Origin: Pleurodeles waltl
Lineage: Eukaryota; Chordata; Amphibia; Caudata; Salamandridae
Reading direction: 5' to 3'
Assembly (NCBI RefSeq): GCF_031143425.1
Contig: NC_090451.1
Coordinates: 668,112,508 to 668,176,507 of the forward strand
DNA length: 64,000 nt
The translations under genes and the position numbers were made by a program. Positions within the stretch are counted from its first letter, which is position 1. Each line of letters begins with the position of its first letter. Below are positions 13,341-24,889 of the stretch, in pieces. The notes under the pieces were generated by a model that worked only from the letters and a program-made list of their open reading frames with translations, was not told the origin of the DNA and made no database searches.

Positions 13341-14165
13341 GTGTGGCACATAGCACAGGACCAACAAACACTTTTCTCATTCCAGCTTGCGACTCAAACA
13401 GATTAACCACAGGCTCTGGAAGTAGGGGTGCTGGAAGTCCGGCAGCACCCCCAAATAACCTTGCTGGAGGTCAGAAGATGAATGAGCAATAAAGATGACT
13501 AAAAATATTGTTTTTATCTTGTGACATTTGTTTTGTGTTCTAAAATTAGGGGTCAAATGTCAGACTGTGTTGTCTGACAAACTGCTGCGTATTTTTTTAA
13601 ATATGGAGATTGGGTTACTTTTCTTTTTCACACTGCAAATTCTGAAGCTTTTGTAAACAGAACTATTTGGCAGTCTTGCTGGGGTACAAGGAGAGTGAAA
13701 GGAATGGCTGCAGGATGCCAGCTTTTTAACACACATCAAAAAGTACATATCTGTAAATGAACTGTACAAATATTTCAAAATATACCACCAGTTAGGTAAG
13801 CGCAAATGAAGCACATTTTACATGTATAACTGACTCGTGATGGTAACAAAGATTTTAATAGGATCAGAATAAATCAAGGCAATTCACTTGGTGATGGGCA
13901 AAAGTTAAATATTACATATTATTTTGTATATGCTATATAGTTATATTAATAAAACGGCATGCCGGCTTGAATTTTCCACAATCCCTACGACATCAGTGAT
14001 GTAAAACTGATGGCAGCACCCCCATTCTGAAAATGTGACCAGCATCTCCGGAGGTTAACAATAACTTGTGTGGCAGCTAGGGTTATTAAAAAACAAGCAT
14101 TAACAAGTCCAGTAGGTCTCGCCTATTGTATTGTACTCCAGCGTCAATGCTGTTCAGCGTGGCTA

Positions 14166-14565
14166 CAGGTTAGTGGCATAGAGGAGAGTGACGTAGACTG
14201 GGTGGTGTGAAGTGTTGTGGCGTAACGTAAAGTGGTACAGAGTGTTATGGGGTGGCGTAGAGTGTAGTGTAGTAGAGGTGTACAGTGAAGTAAAGTGGCT
14301 TGGCGTGGCATAGAGGGTATTGTGTAGAATGAAACAGAAAGTTGTATAGTGGAGTAGAGTGGTATACAGTGGAATTGTCATAGAGTGGAGTGCTGTTTTG
14401 CGGTAGGTGCGGAGTGGCATAGGGTAGAGTAGGGAGTCATAGAGTGGAGTGATGTGGCACAGAGTGGAGTAAAGTGGCATTGAGTGGTGCAGAGTGTCAT
14501 AGAGTGGAGTGGGATAGAGTGTCTAGTGTGGAGTGGAGTATGTGTGGTGTCATAGCGTACTGCCG
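14166..14565 (+). repeat. Degenerate AGAGTGGCAT-type tandem repeat
   Basis: Some 30 imperfect copies of a 10-15-bp theme (AGAGTGG, TAGAGTGGAGT, GTGGCATAGAG). Short His/Thr/Ser-rich frames opposite it (14163-14578) are artefacts. Confidence 0.8.
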
Positions 14566-15376
14566 TTACAGACAACACATGAAATGACCATTACATTTGC
14601 ACATAACTTTTTCCTTCTAAAAGTATACAGCTCAGAAATGATAATGTGTGGAAATGGCATCACCTAGTGTATTGATTATCACATAAATCCTCCCACGTTG
14701 AAGTCAAGAACAGAAAAGGAAAAACCAAGCTCCTTTGAAAGACAGAGCCTGACATTTGACCTATGTCTTTGGATGCACATTATATGTGACAATAAAAACA
14801 TAGTTTTAAAAAAAGAGCACTTGTGGAAGAATGCAAGGAGAGATGGTAAACAGGCGATGCTCTACAGGAGGGACGAAGACATTTCGGACAGCCTAAAAAA
14901 CATAAAGCCAGCACATAGAAAGCAAGGAAATGTAAGTGACAAACCCAATGGTAAGCAATGGGTGGAATGCATTCCCAGGAAAGCTTTCAGAATATTCCCA
15001 AAAAGTATGTTCCTAACCAGACAGCTTCACGTTTTTCTGACCTAACAAAACTGTCACTCACCAGTGTGCCCCAGTTCTGGGCTTTAAGCCCCTGTAAACT
15101 GGTACTTTTGCCTCGTGGATGCATTCAAGTGGTCCCAGGACTATATTTCCTACAATGCATTAGGTTGTTAAATAAAAATCTAGTACTGAAACATGGTTTC
15201 TCTGGTGACAAGAACATATATAGTAACTACTCCAATAGTAGCAGATTACAAAACACCAAAATGAAATAACAGAACACACCACCCTTCAGATAACTAACAT
15301 ATTTTGACATGATACTATATTTTTCTTCTAGGCTTTCCTTTACAAATCGTGGTCTCCAATCTACACCTTGCAGTTA

Positions 15377-15400
15377 TGAACCCATTGCACCCTGGTAGTT
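15377..15400 (-). promoter_or_regulatory. ZNF143-like site (minus strand)
   Basis: The minus strand reads ACTACAACTACCAGGGTGCA, 17 of 20 positions to the ZNF143/Staf consensus ACTACAANTCCCAGMATGCA. It lies just upstream of the CpG-rich block. Motif match only. Confidence 0.4.
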
Positions 15401-15439
15401 GTAGTCTGGCCCCCTTCGGGTCGATCCATGCATGGGATA

Positions 15440-15880
15440 ACTATCAAAGGAAAGTACAGAACATAAAACGCGCCCGGTACCTACCGTGAACCGACAGATG
15501 TGCCCGCACCTCTGCACGCACGAGGCAGCTCCTGCACCCACCTGCCGAGGCCCTCCCGGAGAGTGCAGGGAGGACTCCGGGTGTGGGCAGTCCCTGTCCT
15601 TCCACCCAGGGTGGGGCCAAGGGCGCGGGAGTCACGTGACTGGCAGCTGTGGCCACGCCCACGCAGCCTGGCTGCAGCGCCTGGGAGCCCGCTGGCTTCT
15701 GTAATGCGCTATTTCTGCAACCTGTCCCCCCCCCCCCCCCCCCCGGGCTTCTCCAGCAGTGACAGGCGTCCCAGCGGAGCGGGGTGCGGCGGGGGTCACA
15801 TTACAGCAAGGCTCGGCACCTCTGGGGGGGTTTGTAACATCAACCACGTCTCGTCCAGGTAAGCACTGAGTCCTCAAGCC
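15440..15880. promoter_or_regulatory. CpG-rich block, candidate promoter / first exon
   Basis: This is the most obvious cluster of CpG dinucleotides in the first 50 kb. It includes GTCACGTGAC (about 15632-15641), a palindromic USF/MYC-family E-box, and a 19-C run at 15726-15744. CGTCCAG followed by GTAAGC (donor near 15858/15859) is a good plus-strand 5' splice site. On the minus strand ACG followed by GTAGGT near 15480 is a weaker donor, so a bidirectional promoter is possible. No coding content is recognisable in the frames here. CpG observed/expected was not computed. Confidence 0.4.
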
Positions 15881-15910
15881 GGCCAGGTCCATGTGACTGT
15901 AGGCCAAGGG

Positions 15911-15931
15911 TTTAATGGGATAAATAGGACT
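15911..15931 (+). promoter_or_regulatory. ZNF143-like site (plus strand)
   Basis: ACTTCAAGTCCCAGAATGCA is close to the ZNF143/Staf consensus, with one substitution in the ACTACAA half. It sits about 50 bp downstream of the candidate splice donor at the edge of the CpG-rich block. ZNF143 sites are typical of CpG promoters, but this motif also occurs in dispersed repeats in this window. Confidence 0.45.
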
Positions 15932-16327
15932 TCAAGTCCCAGAATGCAAAGGGGAAACATGGCTTGGATGGGATGGTCACACACGCTGGCAGTGTCACTG
16001 CCCTGAGCAAGGATGAGGGATCCCGGACCTCGCAGTCTGCCCCAGATCACAGGGAGAGGTGGGGACGTTTCTGGCTGCTCCTTGCTGAAACCTGAGGCAT
16101 CAAATATTGGGCTGATTAAAGGTAGTATAGTTAATGTTCGCCGTGAAAATAGCATCAGTGCTCTGGCAACATGGTGCATCCCTCCTCGGGTCTGTAGTTT
16201 TCTCTTTTCCCTGCTTGGAAGAATGAAAGCCCGAGCTGGCCCTGTGAAGGTTTGATCTTGCTGCCCCCATTGAACGTACAGTTGTCTGCAGCATCTACTC
16301 AACCCTGCGAGCTACCCACAGAGCCAG

Positions 16328-16351
16328 CCCCCCCCCCCCCCCCCCCCCCCC
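16328..16351. repeat. Poly-C tract (24 C)
   Basis: Uninterrupted run of 24 C. With the 19-C run at 15726-15744 it makes two long mononucleotide C tracts within 650 bp. Confidence 0.9.
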
Positions 16352-16399
16352 ATAATCTACACCAGGCTGGCGCGGGGCTTGCTCAGGCAGATGACATTA

Positions 16400-17100
16400 C
16401 ACCCCCACCCCCAATATGAAGTATCTGGGGTATGTTACTGTGGGGGCGGGGCGGCCTGGGACAGGCTCAGAACCGGTTCCACAGAATGTGCCTGGGAGGG
16501 CAGGAATGTCACAGAACAAGCTCCCGGGGTGCCCTCCTGTGGCCCCCCGTGCCCGCAGCTAAGGTTATGTACGGGGCGAGGGAGGGGCTGAGAGCCGCAG
16601 ACTGTGCAGCTCGGGGGGTAACGCGCCTGCTGCAGATCGCAAGCTCGGATCTCCGTACTAAGGAATAGTGTGCATGCCGGGTTCAGATGCCTGTGCTAGT
16701 AGGCGGGTGCCACGCCGGGCAATACTTCTATGCGTTAATATTCCTTCTGAAGAGACCTGCTGGCCGCAGTTTTCAATCCCATTGTAATAGCTAAACCAAT
16801 AAACAAGCCTCTTGCAGACAACGTTTCATAGCCCCTAAGTCACCTGTTCAACAAGACAAGCCCGGGGGGATTGTACCGCAATTGCATGCATGTAGCGCTT
16901 TATAGCCCCCACGAGGCGCCTGATGCAGAGATCTGTGTGAAACCTGCATCCAAAGCCTCCAGCTCCCGGCTCCTGACCCTTGGTGAGATGCACATGTGCA
17001 GCCTGTGGGGGTTGTGCACGCGTGTGACGTTGTCTGGGAGTCTTGCAAGATGGCGACCCACGTGGTGATGGCTCAGGGATATCCGTGTAAGAAACGCTGA
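16400..17100. promoter_or_regulatory. Second GC-rich block with YY1-like CAAGATGGCGACC
   Basis: GC-rich with moderate CpG content. GCAAGATGGCGACC (17046-17059) matches the YY1 downstream-promoter motif. It also gives an ATG in good context opening a short frame (MATHVVMAQGY) that ends near a possible donor, CCGT followed by GTAAGA (about 17088). No further exon could be followed. Confidence 0.3.
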
Positions 17101-17239
17101 ACCTCATACAGTGACAGTATGTTTCTTTTCTGGTTTTCATACAAACGCTGTGATTCATACACACTACGAAACCTCATCAGCAGATTGTGAGATATCTCCT
17201 CTCTGGGTTTGGATGTGAGACAAGGGATGGTCCTTGTGC

Positions 17240-17335
17240 AGGAAGTGAAAACAAGCATTGGCAAAGCCAACAGCTCCCACCTTTGGGGCCTATTGGCTAG
17301 GCCAATGGATTTTAATGATGTGCACCATGAATACT
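17240..17335. repeat. GGCAAAGCCAA dispersed palindromic repeat
   Basis: TTGGCAAAGCCAACAG... and ...CTATTGGCTAGGCCAATGG form an imperfect inverted repeat. Same family as 18765-18870, 33640-34080, 41977-42060 and 48370-49070. A trace (AGTAGGTCTCGCCTATTG) occurs at 14110-14130. Confidence 0.65.
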
Positions 17336-18480
17336 CGTAAACAATTTCCCATGGGCCAAAAAGTATGGTTTGTGTTATGGCTGAGGGCTGCATTGATGCC
17401 AGCAGGGTGGGGGTGAGATAAAAGGTGGCTGTGAGGTGGGCACTGCCCTCTAAAGTATACCCCCTAGTCTCTAGAGGAGACACAGAATTGGCACTGCTGT
17501 GGTACGCTGTATCTGAGTCCCTGCCCTGCACAGCCAGGAGTAGGCCTCCGCTTTCTGTCGCCACTACCTTTAGCGAACCAAGTGTGCGAAGAAATTAACT
17601 TGATTATTACACTTGAATTAAATATATCCTTTGACCTCACAATCTTCTTATTCCTTTGGTCAGTTACCTGTAAATATTAGGAATGCTTGGAAACAGACTC
17701 AGGTAAGGTTGCAAGAGCTATAAAAACTCTTTGACAAGAACCCACTGCTTTCAGACCTGTACTACAAGTGTTGCTGGTAAAAGGACCATACTAGGTGGTT
17801 CTTCTCGTTGTTTAAAATGTCTGTGGATATATTTCCTTTATTTCTTTTGATTATATCACTGTGTTTATTTTTAGATTCTTGAGAAAAGTCCTCTGGATGT
17901 GTCCTATTAACATTCGTCGTAATGTTTTGTTGTCATGTGAATTACAGACAGTAATACTTCATCTGCACATATGATTCATCAGTGAAGAGTGGTCTTTTTC
18001 TGCACTTGTGTCTTAGCACTTAAAACTATAGTAAAACCTGATACATGCAAGCTACATTTTAGCAAATGTTATTTAAATCACAGTACGCGGCTTCCTTCAA
18101 CACTTGCGTAAAAACAGGATTGTTGAAAAGAAGTGTACCAACAAGGGCTGTGTGCGAATTACATTTTGCAATTGGCACGCGCCAGGGGCGCTGGAACAAT
18201 TTTCGGAGTGGAAGTGCTTCCGTTAATTTTACAACACTAAAGCCACGGGGACTGTGAAAAATCCAAGGGCCACACGCAGAACCAGTGTTGTAATTATGAA
18301 TGTTTTCAGCAGGAGGGTGATCAGGGTATAGTGTGTAGCTGGTGGTACATTTTGGAGCACACTGTCACCGTTATATCACTAAAGCACAGTGTGGTTGCGC
18401 GCTGACCCTAAATATCCTATGGATCGGTCCTGCCATTATCACACCCAGCAAACCTTAAGATCCTTCAACGCCAGCCTCTT
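17336..18480. other. No gene seen
   Basis: AT-rich, no recognisable coding or repeat structure beyond fragments. The minus-strand frame 17073-17564 runs through the palindromic repeat and has no domain. Confidence 0.45.
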
Positions 18481-18740
18481 GAGACAGCCCTCTTTTCGAC
18501 TGAAAGCTTGAGGGGGGGAATGTCTCTCTAAGGCTTGGAACCTGCTTCCTAACACTCTGCGTACCATTGAATCTAAAGAAACGTTTAAAAAATGAATTAA
18601 AAACCTGGCTTTTCCTCACTCCTGATGCATTTTGTAGTTCCTTAATATAATTTTTTTAACCTATTAGGGTTTGTGGCAGCCGCCGGGATGCCCCCTTTTG
18701 AGTAGCGTTTTACAAGTACTCTTTCATTCATTCATCAATA
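18481..18740 (+). pseudogene. LINE 3' fragment (L2/CR1-like ORF2 C-terminus)
   Basis: Plus-strand translation around 18529-18625 reads KAWNLLPNTLRTIES then TFKK, a stop, and IKNLAF. This is the pattern (LWN.LP.....R..ES...FKK.LK.WLF) at the C-terminus of L2/CR1-class reverse transcriptase ORFs. The 3' end near 18697-18740 (AGTAGCGTTTTACAAGTAC) is a tail of the usual type. Broken by a stop, so a dead remnant. The clade is tentative. Confidence 0.6.
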
Positions 18741-18764
18741 TCCTTTTTTTCAATTATTAATAGT

Positions 18765-18870
18765 GGCAAAGCCAATAGGTCTCACCTATGAGAGCTATTG
18801 GCTTCGGCAATGATTTTTAATCATGCTGTAATGCTGCATGATTAAAAATATATATTTTTAAAGCACTATG
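18765..18870. repeat. GGCAAAGCCAATAGGTCTCACC palindromic repeat
   Basis: GGCAAAGCCAATAGG at the left and GCTATTGGCTTCGGCAATG at the right make a ~48-bp imperfect hairpin. It is followed by a second palindrome, TGATTTTTAATCATG...CATGATTAAAAATA. Confidence 0.65.
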
Positions 18871-18954
18871 GCACTGCCAGCACTAAAATGCTTTCTTGAT
18901 TTGAAAAAAAACAACAACAAAAAAACTGGAGAATAGTTTGGAGGAATGAATCAA

Positions 18955-19640
18955 CGGGGAAGGAGGTCAGGACAGAATGTGGGTTAGGTGCGCGGACATG
19001 CCAGACACAATGGTGGAGCACGCTGACAAAGGAGGTGGGCGGAAAAGGCTGGGGAAGCAAGCTGACAACAGATGGCAGCTGGGAGGTGCCAAGAAAGCAA
19101 ACTGACAATAGATGGCAGGTGCTGCGCGCTGACAGTAGACGGTGGGCAGGAGGCTCTGGGGCGGCATAAAACAGAAGGCGGTTCGGTGGGAGGAGCTGGG
19201 GAGCCAAACTGACAACAGAGATACTAGGAAAGGTAGCTGACGATGGAGGGTGGGTTAGGGGCAGGGGGAGCAAGCTGGCAAAGCAGGGCAGGGACAGCAA
19301 GCTGGCAATGGAGGGCATGCAGGAGGGACTAGTGAAGCAAGCTGACCAAAAAGGGTGGGCAGGGGGGCTGGGTAAGTGCGTGGGCGATGGAGGGAGGACA
19401 GGAGAGGATGGGAAGCACACTGACAACAGAGAATGGATGGGAACAGATGGGGAACACAAACATTGGAGAGTGAGGAGGAATGCCTGGGAATAAACTAACA
19501 ACCGAGGATGGAGGAATGGCTGGGGAAGCAAAAAGATAAGGGGTGATGAGGAAGCAAGAACTGCACGGAACGGTGGAAAAAACAAGTATGGCACCTGTGG
19601 AAGGGGGAGAAAGAGGAACACAGAGCAGGGGAAGTGCACA
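18955..19640. repeat. Degenerate minisatellite, ~40-50-bp purine-rich unit
   Basis: Repeated GGGGAAGCAAGCTGACAA.AGAGGGTGGGCAGG theme, about 14 divergent units. It creates the longest minus-strand frame outside the retrotransposon (18866-19831, 321 codons). That frame is Ser/Pro/Leu/Phe-rich and follows the repeat phase, so it is not a gene. Confidence 0.8.
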
Positions 19641-20104
19641 AGTGAGACAGCTGGAAAATACATGCACTCCTGCAGAGTACTTAAAAACAAGAAGGTAAAC
19701 ACATGAAAAATGAGCAGTGGAAGGACACACGTAATGTGCCCATGATCCAGGGGAGGGAGAAACTCAAAAGAATGGAAAGACTTTTCAAGCAGATGAATAA
19801 GAAACAAGCACATGAGTGACAATGAAGCCAACCAATGTTGAACAATACATGAGCTCTAGCCCACTGTAAGCTAACAACATGTCTAGCAACAGACAGCTCA
19901 TGTGCTGCTTTACGCGAGATCTAAAAATGAAGATACATAGAGATCGCTGGGTGTCCAGGACCTCATGCTGTAGTACACACTGATTCCAAGCTTGAAGGCA
20001 GAACAATGCTAACTGAAGTTCAGAAGAGCCCCGAAAATGGAACTGTTCTAAAGTTGCTTTTACCGGCTCCCCTCGTCCCATCAACTAAATATCCAGAGTC
20101 ATGC

Positions 20105-20162
20105 CTCTCTGCAGCGCTTTGAAGTATCTAAAAGGTGATATACAGCGCTTTATAAAACCTCC
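20105..20162 (+). repeat. LINE-type 3' tail
   Basis: GCAGCGCTTTGAAGTATCTA then ATACAGCGCTTTATAAAACC. The GCGCTTTGA...GTATCTA...GCGCTATATAAA pairing is a conserved 3' end of several vertebrate LINEs and the SINEs that use them. Only the tail is recognisable. Confidence 0.6.
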
Positions 20163-23030
20163 AAAGACAAATTCAAGAAAGTCACTGGTGTAAATCAAAT
20201 AAACATCTATTGCAGTTTGAGATTCAAAACATTTTATGGAGTTTTTAAAGAAAATAATAAAACCAATAAAACGTCCCGCCTATTTCCTCTCACCTTCCTG
20301 TTAATCCAAGGTCACCATGTTTCAGCCTGACCAAAGCATTTGAACGAGCTGTAATCAAAATCATCTAGGGCAAAAAATACATTAATACAAACCTGTCAAA
20401 GGCATCATCGCCACTGTTGGAATTTATTGGCCTCAACATTTCTGAAATACTCCAACAGGGGTCGCACTATTGCAGGAAAAGCACACCCAGAAACTTGGAC
20501 ATTACAGATGGCCTTTACCCATCGGCTATTGTGTCATTGTTGTAAGTTACTGGCCCGTGACGTCCCTCAACAAGATCACTTATTGGCTGCTAATAACATC
20601 CTATCAAGTAAGCCCCGGGAAGCCTTTCAATTTCCCGTTTGCATTTCCAGTGAGGATAGCAACAATTCACTGACTGGATCTGAAGTCACTTCAGTGGTCA
20701 CTCATGTCACTCACACACAGAATTAAAACGGTTCCCACATAGAACCCTCTGGCCACAAGCACGCCAAATGTCTTCTTTTCCACTATCAATGGCAGGTAAC
20801 CGCGCAGGTGTGAGACGCCAAGGGACCAACATTTTGACAATGGACATGTGAGACGTATTTGCTGATATTCCTAAATTATTTTAATGGCTTAAATTGAGTT
20901 GTAAAATAATCTTTAGGTAAAAGGTCTACTTGGCCTCCCTCGCCTGCTGGTGTTTACCCAGGCCTCTCCCTTTCTACTCAGTCACAGTTCATGAAATCAG
21001 TATTTTGCTTCCTTGAGCAAATACCTCCTGCCCAGATTCCTGTCATTCACTGTGGCTGCATAAGAAAACAAGTTAAACATTAAAAGGCTTCTTAGACAAC
21101 TGCTGAGCTTTGTGCAGGGCACTTGTGAGCACCACATAGGCCCCCACTATACACCACCTATCATGACTGAAAGCATCAGAAATACTTACAGAGCTCTGTC
21201 AATGACTTGATAACATGTTTAGGCCTCTTTTTATCTTATTCTGCAGCACTTCCTCATGCACCTCTGAATACGACTGTTTCTTGTGAATAAGATGGACATA
21301 TATTTTGTTCTTCTCAAAACCTATGTTTAACTTAATTTCACCTGACCCCATGATATGGCGGGCTTGGATTTACAGCGTTCAGGTTAATGTAAATACACTT
21401 TGACCAGCAAGAATATGATGAGTGGCGATGCAAGAAAGCAATGCCTTTTGGGGAATAATAATAAAATTACATTGCAGACAAAAATAGGCTTACAGTAAAT
21501 ATGTGTGAATAATGAATGAGTCCGTAGATAACTAAATCTAAAATATTTAGCCAGTAATTTTTAGGGACAAAGTGTGACAAAGATCTGGTCTCCGGAGCCA
21601 CACAGAATCAACACAAAGACAACATCCTTCCAATCACACAAACAGTATACGCCGGAGATTGCTACCCATGTAGGCAAACACTTGATGCCCAACATTGGGG
21701 TATTAAGCTCTATTTAAATATTGCAATACTGTTGTAATTCTATCAGTGCAGCACCTTTCAAACAAACATGCTGTCAACAACTTCCAGAATCAGTGAAAAA
21801 GGGGCATGCTCCGCAAGCCAATTTGCAACTTATTCAAAATAAATGCACCTTGAGATGCTTAGAGTGCATTTTGTTGTTTTATCGCCTTTCTATATATGTG
21901 CTAGGAGATAAGATAGGATTGCGGGTTAATGCACCTGTTGCAGAGCTCCATAGCACGGTGAATGAAATAGGCGTGTAGAGCTGATATTGGGTGGAAACGA
22001 ACAAGATCCCAGTCCCGGAAAATATTCTTGAGCCAGCCTGTGCCATGGGACATTGTGCCCACAGCAAGTTGAATGTGACTCTGCCATTTTCTGATTAATT
22101 TGGGGCTTCCCAGAGAAGGTGTTTCCATTTTCATCTTTGTCTGGCCCAATGGTAGTTGTGGCCGACTCAGCCTCATGTTCTTCTGAGGCCTGTATGGTTA
22201 GGGCCATTAAGCTGAGAGTCAAAGGAACTTCTATTGCTAACTGCACTTGGATGCCACAGCACCAGTATTACATATTTGTATTTTTCTGTTACCTTTCTGT
22301 AACTTCGGAGCTTCACTAAAGCATGCAGAAGGAGAGGAGGGTGATGGGTGGAGAAGTTAAAATGTGGAGTTCAGGTGGAGGGGGCAATGCAGAGTTTCAA
22401 AGGACAGAGGGGGGAAGTTTGGCTAAGGGAAAGGTGCACGTTTGCACTGGATGAAACTATAATCCACGAAGATTAGGACTGGTAAACAGCGGAATCTTCC
22501 CTAAGTAAACAGCCATATTTTTTTTTTTTAAACAGAAGGAATTTCCATAACCACATATCGCCTCTCAGGGGTGTAGCTATCAAGGGTGAAGCAGGTGCAG
22601 TGGCACCCAGGCCTGCAACTAGAGGACCCAACTGAAATCCCATTGTTGCTGTAATTTACTCCCCAGTTTCCAGAAAGGGACATTTTCCTTGCTGCACTAG
22701 AGTCGGCACCCTTGCTGCGCCGTTTCTGTTTTCGCGTTTACACTGAAGTGAAACCCCTTTAAAGAAATTCACACAAACATTTTTGTCCTGGACTTTATCT
22801 AATTTCAGCACATTAGTACTGTGCTAACGTTTCACTCTAAGTGGCACCTACATGGCATTTGACTGTTACACATGTATGCCAACACACCCGATTCAGGTGA
22901 AAGCCTCAGATTTTTTCAGACAAAAATGGCTTCATTGTAGATGTTTCCACAAACCGTGATGCTCAAAGAACGTCGGCTTCTTCTGGTGTCACCCGCTGCG
23001 TAGGACCTCGCCCCTGACTTTCCACGAGTC
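20163..23030. other. No gene seen
   Basis: Mixed sequence. GGTTAATGCACCTGTTGCAGAG at about 21925-21946 belongs to a motif that recurs at 26.4 and 43.2 kb. CAGGGGTGTAGC at 22566-22577 looks like the left end of the hAT-like MITE family at 38480, but its right end was not found. Confidence 0.4.
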
Positions 23031-23092
23031 ATTAGATATTTCCAGTATTAGATTAATTCACCCGTCTCTCTTCGGGCAATGCTTTTGCAAAT

Positions 23093-23106
23093 CCACCAGA
23101 GGGCGC
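23093..23106 (+). promoter_or_regulatory. CTCF-core match 1
   Basis: CCACCAGAGGGCGC fits CCASYAGRKGGCRS at all 14 positions. Sequence match only; occupancy is unknown. Confidence 0.5.
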
Positions 23107-23387
23107 GCTTGGATCACTAATGGAGCTATATCCGGCATTTCTTTCTTCCTTGCAGAATATGTGGTCACAATGTACTTATTACCTGTCCGGGGGCGCCACA
23201 GCGTGAAAGTGAAGAGGGCAACAAGGATAAAATGTAGCGATAACGCTGTTTTGGTTTGCTTAATTGGTGGTGGATTGAATTTTGAGATAGCTGAACACCC
23301 GCTGCGTTGTACCTCGACCCAGCCATTCCACGGGACATTAGACATTTCCAGTATTGGATCAATTCTTCACGCGATGCTTTTGCAAAT

Positions 23388-23401
23388 CCACCAGAGGGCG
23401 C
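23388..23401 (+). promoter_or_regulatory. CTCF-core match 2
   Basis: Same 14-mer as match 1, in the second repeat unit, same orientation. Confidence 0.5.
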
Positions 23402-23692
23402 CCTTGGATCACTTATGGAGCTATATCGGGCATTTCTTTCTTCGTCTCAGAATAAGTGGTCACAATGTTCTATTAATTGTCGATAAGCGTCAGAGCGTGA
23501 AAGTGAAGAGGGCAACAAGGATAAAATGTAGTGATATCGCTGTTTTGGTTTACTTAATTGGTGGTGGTTTGTATTTTGAGATAGCTAAACACCGGCTGCC
23601 TTGGACCTCGTACCAGTCATTCCACGGGTCATTAGGCTTTTCCAAATTTGGATTCATTCATCCGTCTCTCTTCATGCGGTGATTTTGCAAAT

Positions 23693-23706
23693 CCACCAGA
23701 GGGCGC
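23693..23706 (+). promoter_or_regulatory. CTCF-core match 3
   Basis: Same 14-mer in the third unit. About 240 bp downstream, the minus strand of 23940-23955 carries CCACTAGAGGTCAC, one mismatch from the core, pointing back toward these three. Confidence 0.5.
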
Positions 23707-23760
23707 GCTTTGATCACTTATGGCGCTATAGCTGGCATTTCTTTCTTCCGTGCAAAATAC

Positions 23761-24889
23761 GACGTTGCATATAAAATCAAACATTCAGTCGACACAAAAT
23801 AGCAGTATATAAAAATTAATCAAAATTGAATCCGTGCATCCAACATCAGAAAGGCTTCTACTATGCGCTACAAACACACCGGCACATCAGTAGTACAACA
23901 GAAGGGAAAGTGAACCTCTTTTATGTTTCATGATCCGACAGTGACCTCTAGTGGTTACAATGCAGTAGAAACACTGCTGCCGATTCACACAGCAGGTTGC
24001 TCCAATTGAAAACCACTAAAGTACCAGAAATAGAAGAACGCTGACCACAACAAATAACTTTATTTAGAAATTGGAACACGTTAAAAAAATACTTACCCGT
24101 GGCTTTATCTAATGCATATAGTCAACCCCAACTGCAAGTAATATGAAGCGTATTTCCGATCGCTCAAGGTTCTACAGCATAAAACGTGCTAAAATGCCTA
24201 AAAAATGCAGTCTACATCGTGGGTGACGCCTTGAACGTCTTCTGTGAATATTCAAATTGTAGGAAAGTGTGCATTTTACTTTCTACTAAAAAAAGACTAT
24301 GTTTTTAACACTTACATTCTAATACATGAATATCACTGGAGGAGTGGTACATTCGAGGTTTTACCAGAATTTAAATACAAAACAAAAACTAGAGCTCCAA
24401 TACCACCAATGAAGTTTGCGCTGTTGGTGCAGTGAGTGCCATGACTGTCATTGAGCACGAAGGGGAGAGACAAAAGAAAAAAGTAGTTTGCCTGTGCTGA
24501 AGTATATGGCTCATCGTGCAATTATCAGTGTAACAGGGTCAGTATGCAAGGTGGTAACAAAACCACCTTAAGGCGGGACAAATGTAAAGCATTTACCAAT
24601 GACATCAAGGCAAGCCCAAGAATGAGTGAAAATGATGGTCGTGAGATGGGCGTTGGTAAAAGCCCATAGATAGATTACAACAGATGAGAAAGCACTTGAG
24701 TTCTCCACCAAAAAATGTAGTGATAATGCTTTTTTGTTTTACTTAACTGGTGGTGCATTGTATCTTGAGATAGCTAAACAGATTAAGCTGTGCTTTAAGG
24801 AGACTGAAAAAGGTGGGTCGTTCCGAAGGGCCTGTGGCTGTGTCCAAAGAAAACTACAATCTGTCTTTATACCTGCCCCAAAAAATATT
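23761..24889. other. No gene seen; detached repeat fragment at 24702-24790
   Basis: AT-rich sequence. The fragment AAAAATGTAGTGATAATGC... repeats the middle of the 300-bp unit at 23.2-23.6 kb. GTGACCTCTAGTGG near 23941 is a reverse CTCF-like site. Confidence 0.45.

Larger units (their letters stand above)
23034..23760 (+). repeat. Three ~300-bp tandem repeats with CTCF-core motifs
   Basis: The block TTTTGCAAATCCACCAGAGG starts at 23083, 23378 and 23683 (spacing 295 and 305). Each copy is followed by ...GATCACT.ATGG.GCTATA..., and the first two continue into GCGTGAAAGTGAAGAGGGCA. Each copy holds CCACCAGAGGGCGC, a perfect match to CTCF core CCASYAGRKGGCRS. A partial fourth unit leads in from about 22980, and a detached fragment lies at 24702-24790. 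Frames crossing the block (23161-23682) follow the repeat and are not taken as coding. Confidence 0.85.

Noticed and set aside
17073..17564. 163-codon minus-strand frame beside the GC-rich block
   Set aside because: Runs through a dispersed palindromic repeat, shows no domain and has no consistent splice context.
18866..19831. 321-codon minus-strand frame
   Set aside because: It is the complement of a degenerate purine-rich minisatellite; the composition follows the repeat and there is no domain.
23161..23682. 173-codon frame
   Set aside because: It spans the 300-bp tandem repeats; the apparent protein repeat is a by-product of DNA repetition.
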